From Candidatus Saccharimonadota bacterium (GTDB lineage Bacteria; Patescibacteriota; Saccharimonadia; Saccharimonadales; Saccharimonadaceae): a DNA stretch of 34,353 bases. The position numbers and the translations under genes are program-made. The stretch is taken from positions 1-34,353 of the forward strand of contig JAILQE010000005.1 of NCBI GenBank assembly GCA_024699125.1, written 5' to 3'. The notes under the pieces are model-generated. The model did not search any database and had not been told where the DNA came from. It saw nothing but the letters and a program-made list of their open reading frames with translations. Shown piece after piece: positions 23,028-30,353 of the stretch (the stretch's first letter is position 1; each line of letters opens with the position of its first letter).

Positions 23028-23033
23028 TATAAT
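23028..23033 (+). promoter_or_regulatory. def -10 element, predicted leaderless start
   Basis: TATAAT preceded by TGC (extended -10). The +7 position is 23040, the A of the def ATG. It directly follows the terminator T-run. Confidence 0.7.
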
Positions 23034-23039
23034 ATAGTT

Positions 23040-23591
23040 ATGACAGTTTTAAAAGTTTTAACTACTCCAGATCAAACCCTGCGCGTAAAAAGCCGCAACC
23101 TCAGCGTTGCTGAAATTAATTCTGAAGAAGTTAAAACTCTTATAAACGACATTTATGAAACCCTGCGCGCCGGCGAATATGGCGTTGGTATGAGTGCCAT
23201 CCAGGTGGGTAAACCCCTTGCAGTTACCGTCGTCATGATTCGTCCTACACCTAATCGTCCGGAGCTTACCAACTTCAACAAAGTCTACTTTAACCCTAAA
23301 ATCATCGAAACCTTTGGCAAAAAAGAGCCTATGTGGGAAGGCTGTTGCAGCGTATTAGACGAAAACTCGAATCCAGTTTACGCCAAAGTGCCACGTTACA
23401 CCAAAATTCGCGTTGAATACCGTGACGAAGCCGGCAAAAAGCACCGCAATCTGGCCGACGGTTTCCTGGCCCATGTTTTGCAGCACGAAATCGACCATAA
23501 TAATGGCATTTTGTTCACTGATTTAGTCGATGCAAAAGACATCATTTCACAAGAAGAATATCGCAAATTGAACAAAATTATTACTCAGTAA
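23040..23591 (+). CDS. def: Peptide deformylase
   Basis: Removes the formyl group from the N-terminal Met of new proteins. 183 residues. Motif 1 is GVGMSAIQ (usually GxGLAAxQ), motif 2 EGCCS with metal ligand Cys102, and motif 3 QHEIDH with His149, Glu150 and His153, so the metal site is complete. No Shine-Dalgarno is present; the -10 lies exactly seven bases upstream, so the mRNA is probably leaderless. Its 3' end overlaps the convergent dehydrogenase gene by 7 bp. No fmt is in the window. Confidence 0.95.
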   Translation: MTVLKVLTTPDQTLRVKSRNLSVAEINSEEVKTLINDIYETLRAGEYGVGMSAIQVGKPLAVTVVMIRPTPNRPELTNFNKVYFNPKIIETFGKKEPMWEGCCSVLDENSNPVYAKVPRYTKIRVEYRDEAGKKHRNLADGFLAHVLQHEIDHNNGILFTDLVDAKDIISQEEYRKLNKIITQ

Positions 23592-24493
23592 TTTACTCCG
23601 TTAATTGGCGTTTCTGCCGTCGAAATCATTATATTTACCCAAATCTCAAACATCTTTTTGAGCGACTCTCTGGTGTAATATGCGTTATGTGGAGTTACAA
23701 AAACGTTGCCATTGTACTGTTTGCTTAGGTCATCACTTTCAAAAGCAACACCGCCCAGCTTGCCGGCTTCTGCCAGCTCCGCCATTCGCTTCGCTACATC
23801 CTCAAAACCATTCGCCACGATAATCACCTTGGTTTTTGAGCTAAATTTGGACAAATCGTCAAAGAGCGCCAGGCTCTCCTTGTTCTTGGAAATCGTAATA
23901 AACATGTATTCGCTCTTTTCAAGCATCTTATCAAAGTCCATATAATGGTATTCTGGATCGTCTTTGCGATGCGAATAGTAGCAAATCTCTTCTCTGCCCA
24001 CCAAACCATCTAGCTTTCTAGCAAGCGCATGACCAATCTCGCCAAAGCCAATAATGTCAGTAGGTTTACCAAGCATATCCTCGCCCACAAACTCCGCATC
24101 CCAGTTCATCTTGCCTTCTTTTTCAAAAAGCGGCAGTTTTTTGGCCAAAGCGAGCGCCATCATCACGCATTTTTCTGCCACTGAATTAGAAGCATAGTGC
24201 GGCACATTGGTTACGACAATTCCCTTTTTGGCGCAGTATTCGCCATCCACCCACTCATAACCAGTAGTTTCAAGACAAATCGCTTTAAGGTTTGTGATCT
24301 TGTCGATCGTTTCATTCTTGAACTCCCAATCAACAACATCTGGATCGAGAGCGATTACTTTTGGTTCATTATCCTCGAATAGCGGCGCAAAATCTGCTTG
24401 ATTCAGGATTTTTACACTCTGGAATTTCTGATTTAAAGCCTCCATCTGAGCGGAAGATAGATCGTTTGGTTGGCAATAGACGTATAAATTCAT
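23585..24493 (-). CDS. D-2-hydroxyacid dehydrogenase family protein with altered active site
   Basis: 302 residues. The NAD-binding domain has DIIGFGEIGHALARKLDG (GxGxxG) and the family-typical ETTGYEWVDGEYC and TPHNAY, with His269 in the position of the catalytic His. The catalytic Arg of NxARG is replaced: the segment reads IIVANGFEDV with Asn228 there, and the usual D-V-x3-EP segment is VAFESDD, so the Glu is not obvious. It may catalyse a different reduction or have lost catalysis. AAGGAG precedes the ATG at 24493. It is divergent from the methyltransferase gene. Confidence 0.85.
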   Translation of the reverse strand: MNLYVYCQPNDLSSAQMEALNQKFQSVKILNQADFAPLFEDNEPKVIALDPDVVDWEFKNETIDKITNLKAICLETTGYEWVDGEYCAKKGIVVTNVPHYASNSVAEKCVMMALALAKKLPLFEKEGKMNWDAEFVGEDMLGKPTDIIGFGEIGHALARKLDGLVGREEICYYSHRKDDPEYHYMDFDKMLEKSEYMFITISKNKESLALFDDLSKFSSKTKVIIVANGFEDVAKRMAELAEAGKLGGVAFESDDLSKQYNGNVFVTPHNAYYTRESLKKMFEIWVNIMISTAETPINGVNY

Positions 24494-24529
24494 CGCTTAT
24501 TTCTCCTTAATAATATGGTAGCATAATAT

Positions 24530-24551
24530 CCTAGACTAGGCGTGTTATAAT
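24530..24551 (+). promoter_or_regulatory. Methyltransferase promoter (leaderless) with CCTAG-A-CTAGG palindrome
   Basis: Extended -10 TGT-TATAAT (24546-24551) places the start at 24558, the A of the ATG. The palindrome CCTAGACTAGG (24530-24540) lies in the spacer region and may be an operator; its half is the CCTAG seen in the repeats at 2.0 and 12.0 kb. Confidence 0.6.
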
Positions 24552-24557
24552 CACCTT

Positions 24558-25217
24558 ATGGGAAAAGAATCTGAAAACACTCTAATTATCGAAACTAATA
24601 AAGTTTGTTACAACAAGCTCGGCAAGCTCTATGAAGATGGCGAAAAAGACCTGCAAATCATAACCGATCTTGGCTGCTGGCAAGAATTCATCGATTCCCT
24701 CGGCGGCAAGCGTGTTCTAAATGTTGGCTGTGGCCAAGGTGATGCTTCTGCAGATCTCATCAAAAAAGGTTTTAAGCTCACCAACACCGATTTATCCGAA
24801 GAAATGATCAAAATTGCCAAGAAAAAATGCCCGAAAGCCGAAAATATCGTGCTTGGCGCCACCGATTTAAACCAACTTGGCGACCAAAAATTCGATGGTA
24901 TTATGGCTATCCACCTCTTACAAAGTCTCAATAAAGACATGGCTCTAGATTTCTTTAAGCAAGCCCATGACCTTCTCAACGAAAACGGCAAACTATTCCT
25001 AGTATTCACAAATACTTGCTACATAAAAAGCGGACTCCAACCAGAGGGTGGCGCCATAGAAGACAACATGATTTACTGGCTCAAGTGGAAAATCGAAGAT
25101 GTTATTTCCCTGGTCAACAAAGCCCACTTTAAACCAACCAGTGTGCGCATGCAAAAATCCCTCGTCAACACCTGTGGTTACATGGAACCATTCGTGATTA
25201 TTTGCGAGAAAAAATAG
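24558..25217 (+). CDS. Class I SAM-dependent methyltransferase
   Basis: 219 residues. Motif I is VLNVGCGQGDASADL (SAM-binding glycines), followed by the acidic residue in LTNTDLSEEMI, motif II/IV FDGIMAIHLLQSL and LLNENGKLFLVF. The Rossmann-like core is complete. Substrate cannot be told from sequence; UbiE/COQ5-like small-molecule enzymes and protein/tRNA enzymes share this core. No ribosome binding site; a leaderless mRNA is predicted. Confidence 0.88.
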   Translation: MGKESENTLIIETNKVCYNKLGKLYEDGEKDLQIITDLGCWQEFIDSLGGKRVLNVGCGQGDASADLIKKGFKLTNTDLSEEMIKIAKKKCPKAENIVLGATDLNQLGDQKFDGIMAIHLLQSLNKDMALDFFKQAHDLLNENGKLFLVFTNTCYIKSGLQPEGGAIEDNMIYWLKWKIEDVISLVNKAHFKPTSVRMQKSLVNTCGYMEPFVIICEKK

Positions 25218-25237
25218 CCTCACCACAATATCCATTA

Positions 25238-25266
25238 TTGACCTTTAGGCCATAATATTATATAAT
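25238..25266 (+). promoter_or_regulatory. Promoter of the transglutaminase-like gene
   Basis: TTGACC (25238-25243), 17 bp, TATAAT (25261-25266). Predicted start near 25273, just before a CCTAGG (25275-25280); 42-nt leader. Confidence 0.8.
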
Positions 25267-25314
25267 ATATAAAACCTAGGCCCGTTCTATCCCTGTTGAA
25301 AGGTGGTAACATGA

Positions 25315-26202
25315 ATGGTAGAAAGAACTTTTGAAAGAAACTATACCTATTTAACCTGTTTAATTGTTATTCTGTCCACAGATATCCTCTTTATCGTTCT
25401 GCTTATAGCTGGGCAGGCAAAGAAATATCCTGTACTATTTATTACGGCCTGTATTATGTCAGGATTAGCAACAGCCGTAGTTGTGCGTTCCGCGTTGTCC
25501 CGGCTTAAGATGTTTCACATCCATAAGCTGCGCACCACGATCTTAAAACGCGCCGACGAACTATATTTTTATGAGTTCAAACTTCGTCGCTATCTTGAAA
25601 TGGACGCATTAAGGCGGTTCCAAATCTATCTCGGCTATGGCATGTGTCGTGAGTTATCAATCTTGGCTATGATTTTGGCTAAAGATTATAAGTCTGCGAG
25701 GCTCTGCCAGGGAGAATATCATACCAAGAATCACAGTACTAAACACGCGTGGGTAGAAGTTAAAATTCCCTTTGCCGGTTGGATCGTGCTCGACCTATCC
25801 CTAATAAACGAGGTCATCACTAAACAGTCTTATCGAGAGCTATTTGAACAGCTCACCTGTGAATGGACATGCTCTTATGAAGAGTTTTGGGAAATTACAT
25901 TCCTTGAACCCTTCTTAAAGGCAATGGGGAAACCGGAGACTTCTTACATCTTGCCAGAAATGACAGTCTTTAATACCGAAATGGACGAAAACGGAATAGG
26001 TAAATATGCCTACACCTTAAATACACTGTATTTCGACTATTCGCAAGAAAAGAAAGCTCCTGCTTACCGCTCAATCCGCGGCAAGCCAATCTCTACGCAA
26101 ATTATCCAGGATTTCCTCGACAATCCTAAGTGCGATAAGCCCAAGAAAGAATCTATCTTGGCAGCAGAAGAAGAAATCAGACAAAATGAAGAATCGGCCT
26201 AA
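25315..26202 (+). CDS. Membrane protein with transglutaminase-like Cys-His-Asp domain
   Basis: 295 residues. Two transmembrane helices (about 12-33 and 38-60) form an N-terminal hairpin that leaves the rest in the cytoplasm or outside, depending on topology. The soluble part has GYGMCRELSILAMIL (Cys111), KHAWVEVKIPFAGWIVLDLS (His144, Asp160), the spacing and context of the transglutaminase/cysteine-protease-like core (G-C, HAWVEV, W-x3-D). The C-terminal 60 residues are charged and helical. Likely peptidase or amide-forming activity; substrate unknown. AAAGGTGG lies about 10 bases before the ATG; an ATG four bases earlier is out of frame. Confidence 0.75.
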   Translation: MVERTFERNYTYLTCLIVILSTDILFIVLLIAGQAKKYPVLFITACIMSGLATAVVVRSALSRLKMFHIHKLRTTILKRADELYFYEFKLRRYLEMDALRRFQIYLGYGMCRELSILAMILAKDYKSARLCQGEYHTKNHSTKHAWVEVKIPFAGWIVLDLSLINEVITKQSYRELFEQLTCEWTCSYEEFWEITFLEPFLKAMGKPETSYILPEMTVFNTEMDENGIGKYAYTLNTLYFDYSQEKKAPAYRSIRGKPISTQIIQDFLDNPKCDKPKKESILAAEEEIRQNEESA

Positions 26203-26207
26203 GGTTT

Positions 26208-26236
26208 GCCCCCTCGTAATGAGGGGGCGTTTTTTT
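26208..26236 (+). terminator. Terminator of the transglutaminase-like gene
   Basis: GCCCCCTC-GTAAT-GAGGGGGC then GTTTTTTT. Confidence 0.92.
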
Positions 26237-26321
26237 GCAAGAGGTAGGGATGTCGCAAGGGGCAGGGATCTCGTTCGCTTCGCTCACTCGATTCGAACCC
26301 CGTGGGCCGAACCCGCCCAAG
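26237..26321. repeat. tRNA-derived and palindromic repeat fragment
   Basis: GTCGCAAGGGGC (26252-26263) duplicates the 3' arm of the neighbouring tRNA-Val (26369-26380). The stretch also holds CTCGTTCGCTTCGCTCACTCG, an imperfect palindrome, and a T-arm-like TTCGAACCCC (26292-26301). It does not fold as a complete tRNA. It is probably debris of a duplicated tRNA end or a past integration. Confidence 0.45.
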
Positions 26322-26362
26322 CAGAATAAAAAAACAAGCCCGTTGGGCTTCTTTTTTTATTC
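26322..26362 (-). terminator. tRNA-Val terminator, nearly perfect palindrome
   Basis: CAGAATAAAAAAACAAGCCC and its complement flank a small loop (GTT/AAC). On the minus strand AAGCCC-AAC-GGGCTT is followed by GTTTTTTT. It directly abuts the tRNA CCA end. Confidence 0.85.
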
Positions 26363-26439
26363 TGGTGGGTCGCAAGGGGCTCGAACCCCTGACCTTCTCG
26401 GTGTAAACGAGACGCTCTAGCCAACTGAGCTAGCGACCC
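26363..26439 (-). tRNA. tRNA-Val (anticodon TAC)
   Basis: 77 nt on the minus strand. GGGTCGC pairs with GCGACCC, followed by encoded ACCA. The D-arm is GCTC-AGTTGGCTA-GAGC, the anticodon stem TCTCG/CGAGA around loop TTTACAC (TAC, reads GUA), and the T-arm AGGGG-TTCGAGC-CCCTT. Promoter TTGAAG-17-TATAAT lies at 26480-26452, inside the 3' end of the adjacent gene. Confidence 0.96.
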
Positions 26440-26451
26440 TAGACTTAGGCT

Positions 26452-26480
26452 ATTATAGCATAGGTTCTAGTTTTCTTCAA
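26452..26480 (-). promoter_or_regulatory. tRNA-Val promoter
   Basis: Minus strand TTGAAG (26480-26475), 17 bp, TGC-TATAAT (-10 at 26457-26452); start near 26445, six bases before the tRNA. Confidence 0.78.
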
Positions 26481-27060
26481 TCGTTCCCCTAGGGATCAGC
26501 GAGTAGAATACCAAATTCAGTAGTACATAGCCAGATTCCAAGATGTACATATGTTCAGTAAAGAAAACTATGCCAAACAGGAATCCTGCTACCACGGCAA
26601 GAGAAAGTACAATCGCAGACGCACCAAAAACATGCATGATGATTCCCTTTTTAACCTCGTACATCGTCACCGCCGTGATCAAAATCATCATCAAAAACAG
26701 TGTATAAGCCGAGCATTGGTGAATGTTACTCACGGTACCGAAGCGGCCCCACGCCGCGTCAAAGAGCCCAACTGGAAAAATGCTTAGCATCACGTAAGCC
26801 ACCACCATCACAAGAATCAGAATCCACCAAAGTAAAGAAAGGTGATGTTCCCTTTTTACGCCGTATAAATATTTTAATACCAACGCAATCACGACAAAGT
26901 TTGACAAACAAAATAATATTGCACTCCATGGCTCGCTGCCCATGTAGCGGCTAATGGACCAGTTCAAATGGAAGCCCTTAGAAAACGAATGTATAAAAGT
27001 TATTACCGCCACCGTTAATATGAATAACAGAGTGGCAAATCGTACTAGTTTTTTATTCAT
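26467..27060 (-). CDS. Six-helix membrane protein, DUF998-like
   Basis: 197 residues, about six transmembrane helices (near 8-27, 42-64, 74-97, 115-135, 141-163, 169-190). The SKGFHLNWSISRYMGSEPWSAILFCLSN start and the HQCSAY..FLMMI pattern resemble the DUF998 family of predicted membrane proteins. No catalytic residues are clear. The ATG overlaps the stop of the glycosyltransferase gene by four bases (ATGA). It is the last gene of the DUF308-hypothetical-GT2 operon, so it probably serves the same envelope pathway. Confidence 0.65.
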   Translation of the reverse strand: MNKKLVRFATLLFILTVAVITFIHSFSKGFHLNWSISRYMGSEPWSAILFCLSNFVVIALVLKYLYGVKREHHLSLLWWILILVMVVAYVMLSIFPVGLFDAAWGRFGTVSNIHQCSAYTLFLMMILITAVTMYEVKKGIIMHVFGASAIVLSLAVVAGFLFGIVFFTEHMYILESGYVLLNLVFYSLIPRGTIEEN

Positions 27061-28682
27061 CTTTTTATCACTTTCTTTGTTACATCAAATTTTTCCATAT
27101 ATTTACCAAGAAGTAAACGGGTTTGGGCATAAAATGCCGACAAACTCTGATATAAAATCGACGTCACCGGCATCAAAATCCACTGCAAAACCATCAAAAT
27201 TGTACGGCCCTTGCGGTAGCGTTCCGGGCGGCGTGGCAACATTTTAAGGGACACCAGCACCGTAATCAGAAGACCAATCGAAGCAATCGTCTGTACCATA
27301 CTCACCACGCTCGGCAGATTATAAACCACCATATCGCGCGAAGTATTATTCATAATCAACGGAATCCAGCCGCCAAATGCCACCATCGGCGCCATAATTG
27401 CGAGCGTCACGTGGCCATCGAGCAAGCGCCAGAACTTCGCGAGTAATGGGAAGAATGGCATTCCCCGTTTGCTGCGCGACCTAAATAGTCTCACCCCCAC
27501 ATAAGCGATGTCGCTTGCGCCATAATTCCAACGTCTAACCTGTACAAACTGTGCCTTCATTGTCTTCCAAAGCGTTTCATCCATCACGGCATCCTGGTAA
27601 ATCGGCAAACGAATCGGCAGCACCGAATAATCGCCGTCAAAGAAGAACAAACTGCGCCAGAATTGGTGACCATCCTCCACGATCGTACGTTTGCTCCAAT
27701 AATCCATCGCTTTAAGAGCCTGCAAAGGCTGCGAGTGTGAAGCAAAATTACGAATTGCGTGTGGGCGCATCGTCGAAATAATATTGAAGAACGAGTTGGA
27801 CACTGCCACCACGCGCGTTGGCGCTGGCGCATCCCAAATATTGTTCATAAAAAGCGACACTGGCTGGTAGCTCAACCTCTGACGATTCGGGTGCACCACG
27901 AATTCATAAGCCACCGCGTCCAAATATTTTGGTGCCATACGGTTGTCGCTATCAAGCGACGTCACGATCACGTTTTCAATTGGGATCTTCAGTTTTTGCA
28001 CTTTTTCGGTCAAGAAACTACCCGCATAAGTTAGGTTTGGTCCCTTACCAATCACCTCACCAGCCATGTCTTTCGGGTGTTTCACTAGCATAAATTCCTT
28101 AAACACTCCCTTAAACTTTGCAGCTAGGTCGTTCACAGTCTTTTCGATCTCTTCCCCACCGCGCTCTTCGTAAGCCATCACAAAAATGATCCGCTCATTC
28201 GGGAAAGTTGAATCTTTGATCGCCTTAATAGACGGCTCCAAAATCTCCGGACCTTCGTTATAAGCCGTCATAATCACCGCATGATAGATCTTTTCCGGCT
28301 TTGGATACTCGCTCTGCATCGCGGTCAGCATTCTCAGGTTCTCAACGTGAATATTAAAGTTGTAACTCTTGGAAGACTTGCCTCTTAAGCGCTCAAACGC
28401 CTCGTGCGGGTTCTCAAGATCCTTCATCCGGCCACGCCAATCCACCTTGCCGGCCTTTTTCACTACCTCATAACCCTGTATAGTGCGAAACGCCACGCTA
28501 ATAGCTTTCACCAAAGTAGCCGCAATAATAATAAACAAATAGCAGGCGCCGAGAATCGGGCTAATCCACGACAAAACAAAAAGCATTATAATCGCCGTAT
28601 AGCTAATCAACCCCGGCAACATTTCAAAAAACCGGTAGAGCGGGGTGCGTTTGCCGCTTGGAATTTCCAGATTCTTTCTCAT
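27057..28682 (-). CDS. Membrane glycosyltransferase, family 2 (processive type)
   Basis: 541 residues. Two N-terminal helices (about 17-55), a cytoplasmic GT-A domain and about three C-terminal helices. Catalytic signatures: HAVIMTAYNEGPEI (nucleotide-sugar site), DSD in VTSLDSDNRM (metal site), ED in IVEDGHQFWR (acid/base) and QVRRW (QxxRW, acceptor binding). This set is that of cellulose synthase/hyaluronan synthase-like processive enzymes, which polymerise and often export a polysaccharide. The sugar is unknown. The ATG overlaps the preceding stop by one base, and its own stop overlaps the next gene by four. Confidence 0.9.
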   Translation of the reverse strand: MRKNLEIPSGKRTPLYRFFEMLPGLISYTAIIMLFVLSWISPILGACYLFIIIAATLVKAISVAFRTIQGYEVVKKAGKVDWRGRMKDLENPHEAFERLRGKSSKSYNFNIHVENLRMLTAMQSEYPKPEKIYHAVIMTAYNEGPEILEPSIKAIKDSTFPNERIIFVMAYEERGGEEIEKTVNDLAAKFKGVFKEFMLVKHPKDMAGEVIGKGPNLTYAGSFLTEKVQKLKIPIENVIVTSLDSDNRMAPKYLDAVAYEFVVHPNRQRLSYQPVSLFMNNIWDAPAPTRVVAVSNSFFNIISTMRPHAIRNFASHSQPLQALKAMDYWSKRTIVEDGHQFWRSLFFFDGDYSVLPIRLPIYQDAVMDETLWKTMKAQFVQVRRWNYGASDIAYVGVRLFRSRSKRGMPFFPLLAKFWRLLDGHVTLAIMAPMVAFGGWIPLIMNNTSRDMVVYNLPSVVSMVQTIASIGLLITVLVSLKMLPRRPERYRKGRTILMVLQWILMPVTSILYQSLSAFYAQTRLLLGKYMEKFDVTKKVIKR

Positions 28683-29044
28683 TAGCCCTCTTTTAATAGC
28701 CTAAACATCACCACAAACGCGCCGAGGATTAGCATTACGGTAGTTACCAAGAAGAATTTTGCCATGCCGGCACCGCGTTTGCGGAAAATCTTTAGCACTA
28801 GCAGATTATGCAAGATGCCAAATAAGATTGCAGCCAAAGAAAAAGTGAATTGATTGGTCCACGAACCGTCTCTGTAGCCGCCAATATCACCATATCCAGT
28901 TTTAATCATGGCGCTGTTTGGATTGAGATTGATTAGTGAAAGAACCAATAGTAAGACCGCAAGCAAAAAGTTCAAAATCATCAACACCAGCACCGCTTTG
29001 TCGCTGCGCACGATATTTAAAAAGTCTTCTTTTAGGCCTTTCAT
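28682..29044 (-). CDS. Small three-helix membrane protein
   Basis: 120 residues. Helices at about 18-39, 65-84 and 95-115; the first loop (NLNPNSAMIKTGYGDIGGYRDGSW) is probably outside. No family recognised. It overlaps DUF308 by ATGA upstream and the glycosyltransferase by TAATG downstream, so it is translated with the GT and could be its partner. Confidence 0.7.
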   Translation of the reverse strand: MKGLKEDFLNIVRSDKAVLVLMILNFLLAVLLLVLSLINLNPNSAMIKTGYGDIGGYRDGSWTNQFTFSLAAILFGILHNLLVLKIFRKRGAGMAKFFLVTTVMLILGAFVVMFRLLKEG

Positions 29045-29658
29045 TTAGTTAGCTTCTCCACCAAAGCGTTCACGTATTGCATAAACATCACATCGCCCAC
29101 AATGCCGACAATACCGGCAAGAATCATAATCCAGCCAATTATCGAAGTAACGAGGCCAACCGCCACGAAAATACCGATTATCAACATGATAAGGGCCACG
29201 AGCATCGTATAGCGCCAGGCCTGAATGCCCGCGCCGCTCATCTTGAAAGCGGTATTCATGCGCACCAAAGCTTCGTAAATAATCCAGATACCAACTACGA
29301 GTTGAAAGGCGTTAAAGATGCCTTCGCCCATTACAAGGATCACGACGCCAGTAATCACTGAAATCACGCCCCAAAGCAAATCGTTATTAAAGAAATCCTT
29401 CTGCCCTTTCGCAGCAAAATAACTCAAGATTCTAAAGCCACCTTTTACAACCAAGAATGTGCCGATCACATAGGCAACCACTCTTACCACCTGGTTTGGC
29501 CAAATCACGAGTAGAAGCCCGAGGATTACAAGGGCGATTGACTCAAAAAACGCCATCCAAGCACTTTTCTTGATCACTTGGCCGGTTTTGTTTTTCTTCG
29601 TGTAGTGCCCACCGTTATCAGATTCGTCTGGGCGTTTGATAATTTCCACCTCTGACAT
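29041..29658 (-). CDS. DUF308/HdeD-like membrane protein
   Basis: 205 residues with the start at 29658, preceded by AAGGAG; the longer frame to 29691 crosses the promoter. About six helices arranged as three similar hairpins, typical of the DUF308 family (FFESIALVILGLLLVIWP.., GVISVITGVVILVMGEGIF.., LVALIMLIIGIFV..). Family members respond to envelope stress but have no defined activity. First gene of the operon; the -10 TATAAT is at 29680-29675. Confidence 0.8.
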   Translation of the reverse strand: MSEVEIIKRPDESDNGGHYTKKNKTGQVIKKSAWMAFFESIALVILGLLLVIWPNQVVRVVAYVIGTFLVVKGGFRILSYFAAKGQKDFFNNDLLWGVISVITGVVILVMGEGIFNAFQLVVGIWIIYEALVRMNTAFKMSGAGIQAWRYTMLVALIMLIIGIFVAVGLVTSIIGWIMILAGIVGIVGDVMFMQYVNALVEKLTK

Positions 29659-29674
29659 ATTTCTCCTTTTTCTA

Positions 29675-29680
29675 ATTATA
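29675..29680 (-). promoter_or_regulatory. -10 of the DUF308-GT2-DUF998 operon
   Basis: TATAAT on the minus strand, predicted start 29668, ten bases before the ATG. No good -35. Confidence 0.5.
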
Positions 29681-29703
29681 CAACAAAACACCGTTTAAGA
29701 GTA

Positions 29704-29712
29704 TGCTATAAT
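29704..29712 (+). promoter_or_regulatory. tRNA-Thr (and dut) extended -10 promoter
   Basis: TGCTATAAT; predicted start 29719, two bases before the mature tRNA. Confidence 0.65.
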
Positions 29713-29720
29713 GAAAAAGT

Positions 29721-29796
29721 GCCGCTGTAGCTCAGTTGGTAGAGCAGCTCATTCGTAACGAGCAGGTCACAGGTTCGACCCCTGCCAGCGGCTCCA
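29721..29796 (+). tRNA. tRNA-Thr (anticodon CGT)
   Basis: 76 nt. GCCGCTG pairs with CAGCGGC, followed by encoded TCCA. The D-arm is GCTC-AGTTGGTA-GAGC, the anticodon loop TTCGTAA (CGT, reads ACG), and the T-arm CAGG-TTCGACC-CCTG. The last anticodon-stem pair is A-C. Confidence 0.95.
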
Positions 29797-29854
29797 TATT
29801 TCGTATTTATAACACTTAATTAGTTGGGAACCCGTGTAGCGGCCCAAGGGGCTA

Positions 29855-29887
29855 TCACAGGTTCGAACCCTGCCATCGGCTCCATTT
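29855..29887 (+). repeat. Duplicated 3' end of tRNA-Thr (pseudo-tRNA)
   Basis: 33 bp matching the T-arm and acceptor of the adjacent tRNA-Thr (29767-29799) with three differences, including an encoded CCA. The upstream 50 bp do not supply a 5' acceptor strand (CATCGGC would need GCCGATG), so no full tRNA exists. It is the type of direct repeat left by integration at a tRNA 3' end, or a decayed second tRNA. dut starts seven bases after its CCA. Confidence 0.75.
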
Positions 29888-29891
29888 TATT

Positions 29892-30353
29892 ATGAGAGAT
29901 TTCGAAAAAATAAGCTTTGAACAATTTAAAAAAGATGTCGCGGACGACCGTGCATTATATGATAGCTTTACCCTACCAATGCGCACCACCAAAAAGGCCG
30001 CCGGCTACGATTTCGTTTTGCTTCATGATCTCACCATCAACCCAGGCGAGATCGTTAAGCTCCCTACCGGTGTCAAAAGTTTCTTTGCTCCCGATGAAAT
30101 GCTACTAATTATTGTTCGCAGTTCCACCGGCTTTAAATATAATATCCGCCTTGTTAACCAGGTCGGCGTAATTGATTCCGACTATTATAATAACCCGGAC
30201 AACGAGGGCCACATCTTTATTAAAATCCAAAACGAAGGCGATAAAGCCGTCTCATTTAAGGCTGGCGACGCCGTCGCTCAGGGTATTTTTGTAAAATATC
30301 TTGCCACCGACACCGAGCGCACCATCGACGCTAGCCGCGGTTCAAAGTATTAA
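29892..30353 (+). CDS. dut: dUTPase-family protein
   Basis: Likely hydrolyses dUTP to dUMP, keeping uracil out of DNA. 153 residues of the trimeric dUTPase fold: motif 1 AAGYDF, motif 2 RSSTG, motif 3 NQVGVIDSDYYNN (catalytic Asp), motif 4 GDAVAQGIFVKY. Motif 5, normally RGxxGFGSTG, is reduced to RGSKY at the very C-terminus, so the phosphate-capping arm is incomplete. There is no Shine-Dalgarno; the ATG lies seven bases after the CCA of the pseudo-tRNA, and the nearest clear promoter is that of tRNA-Thr. Its stop abuts the convergent rel gene. Confidence 0.85.
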   Translation: MRDFEKISFEQFKKDVADDRALYDSFTLPMRTTKKAAGYDFVLLHDLTINPGEIVKLPTGVKSFFAPDEMLLIIVRSSTGFKYNIRLVNQVGVIDSDYYNNPDNEGHIFIKIQNEGDKAVSFKAGDAVAQGIFVKYLATDTERTIDASRGSKY

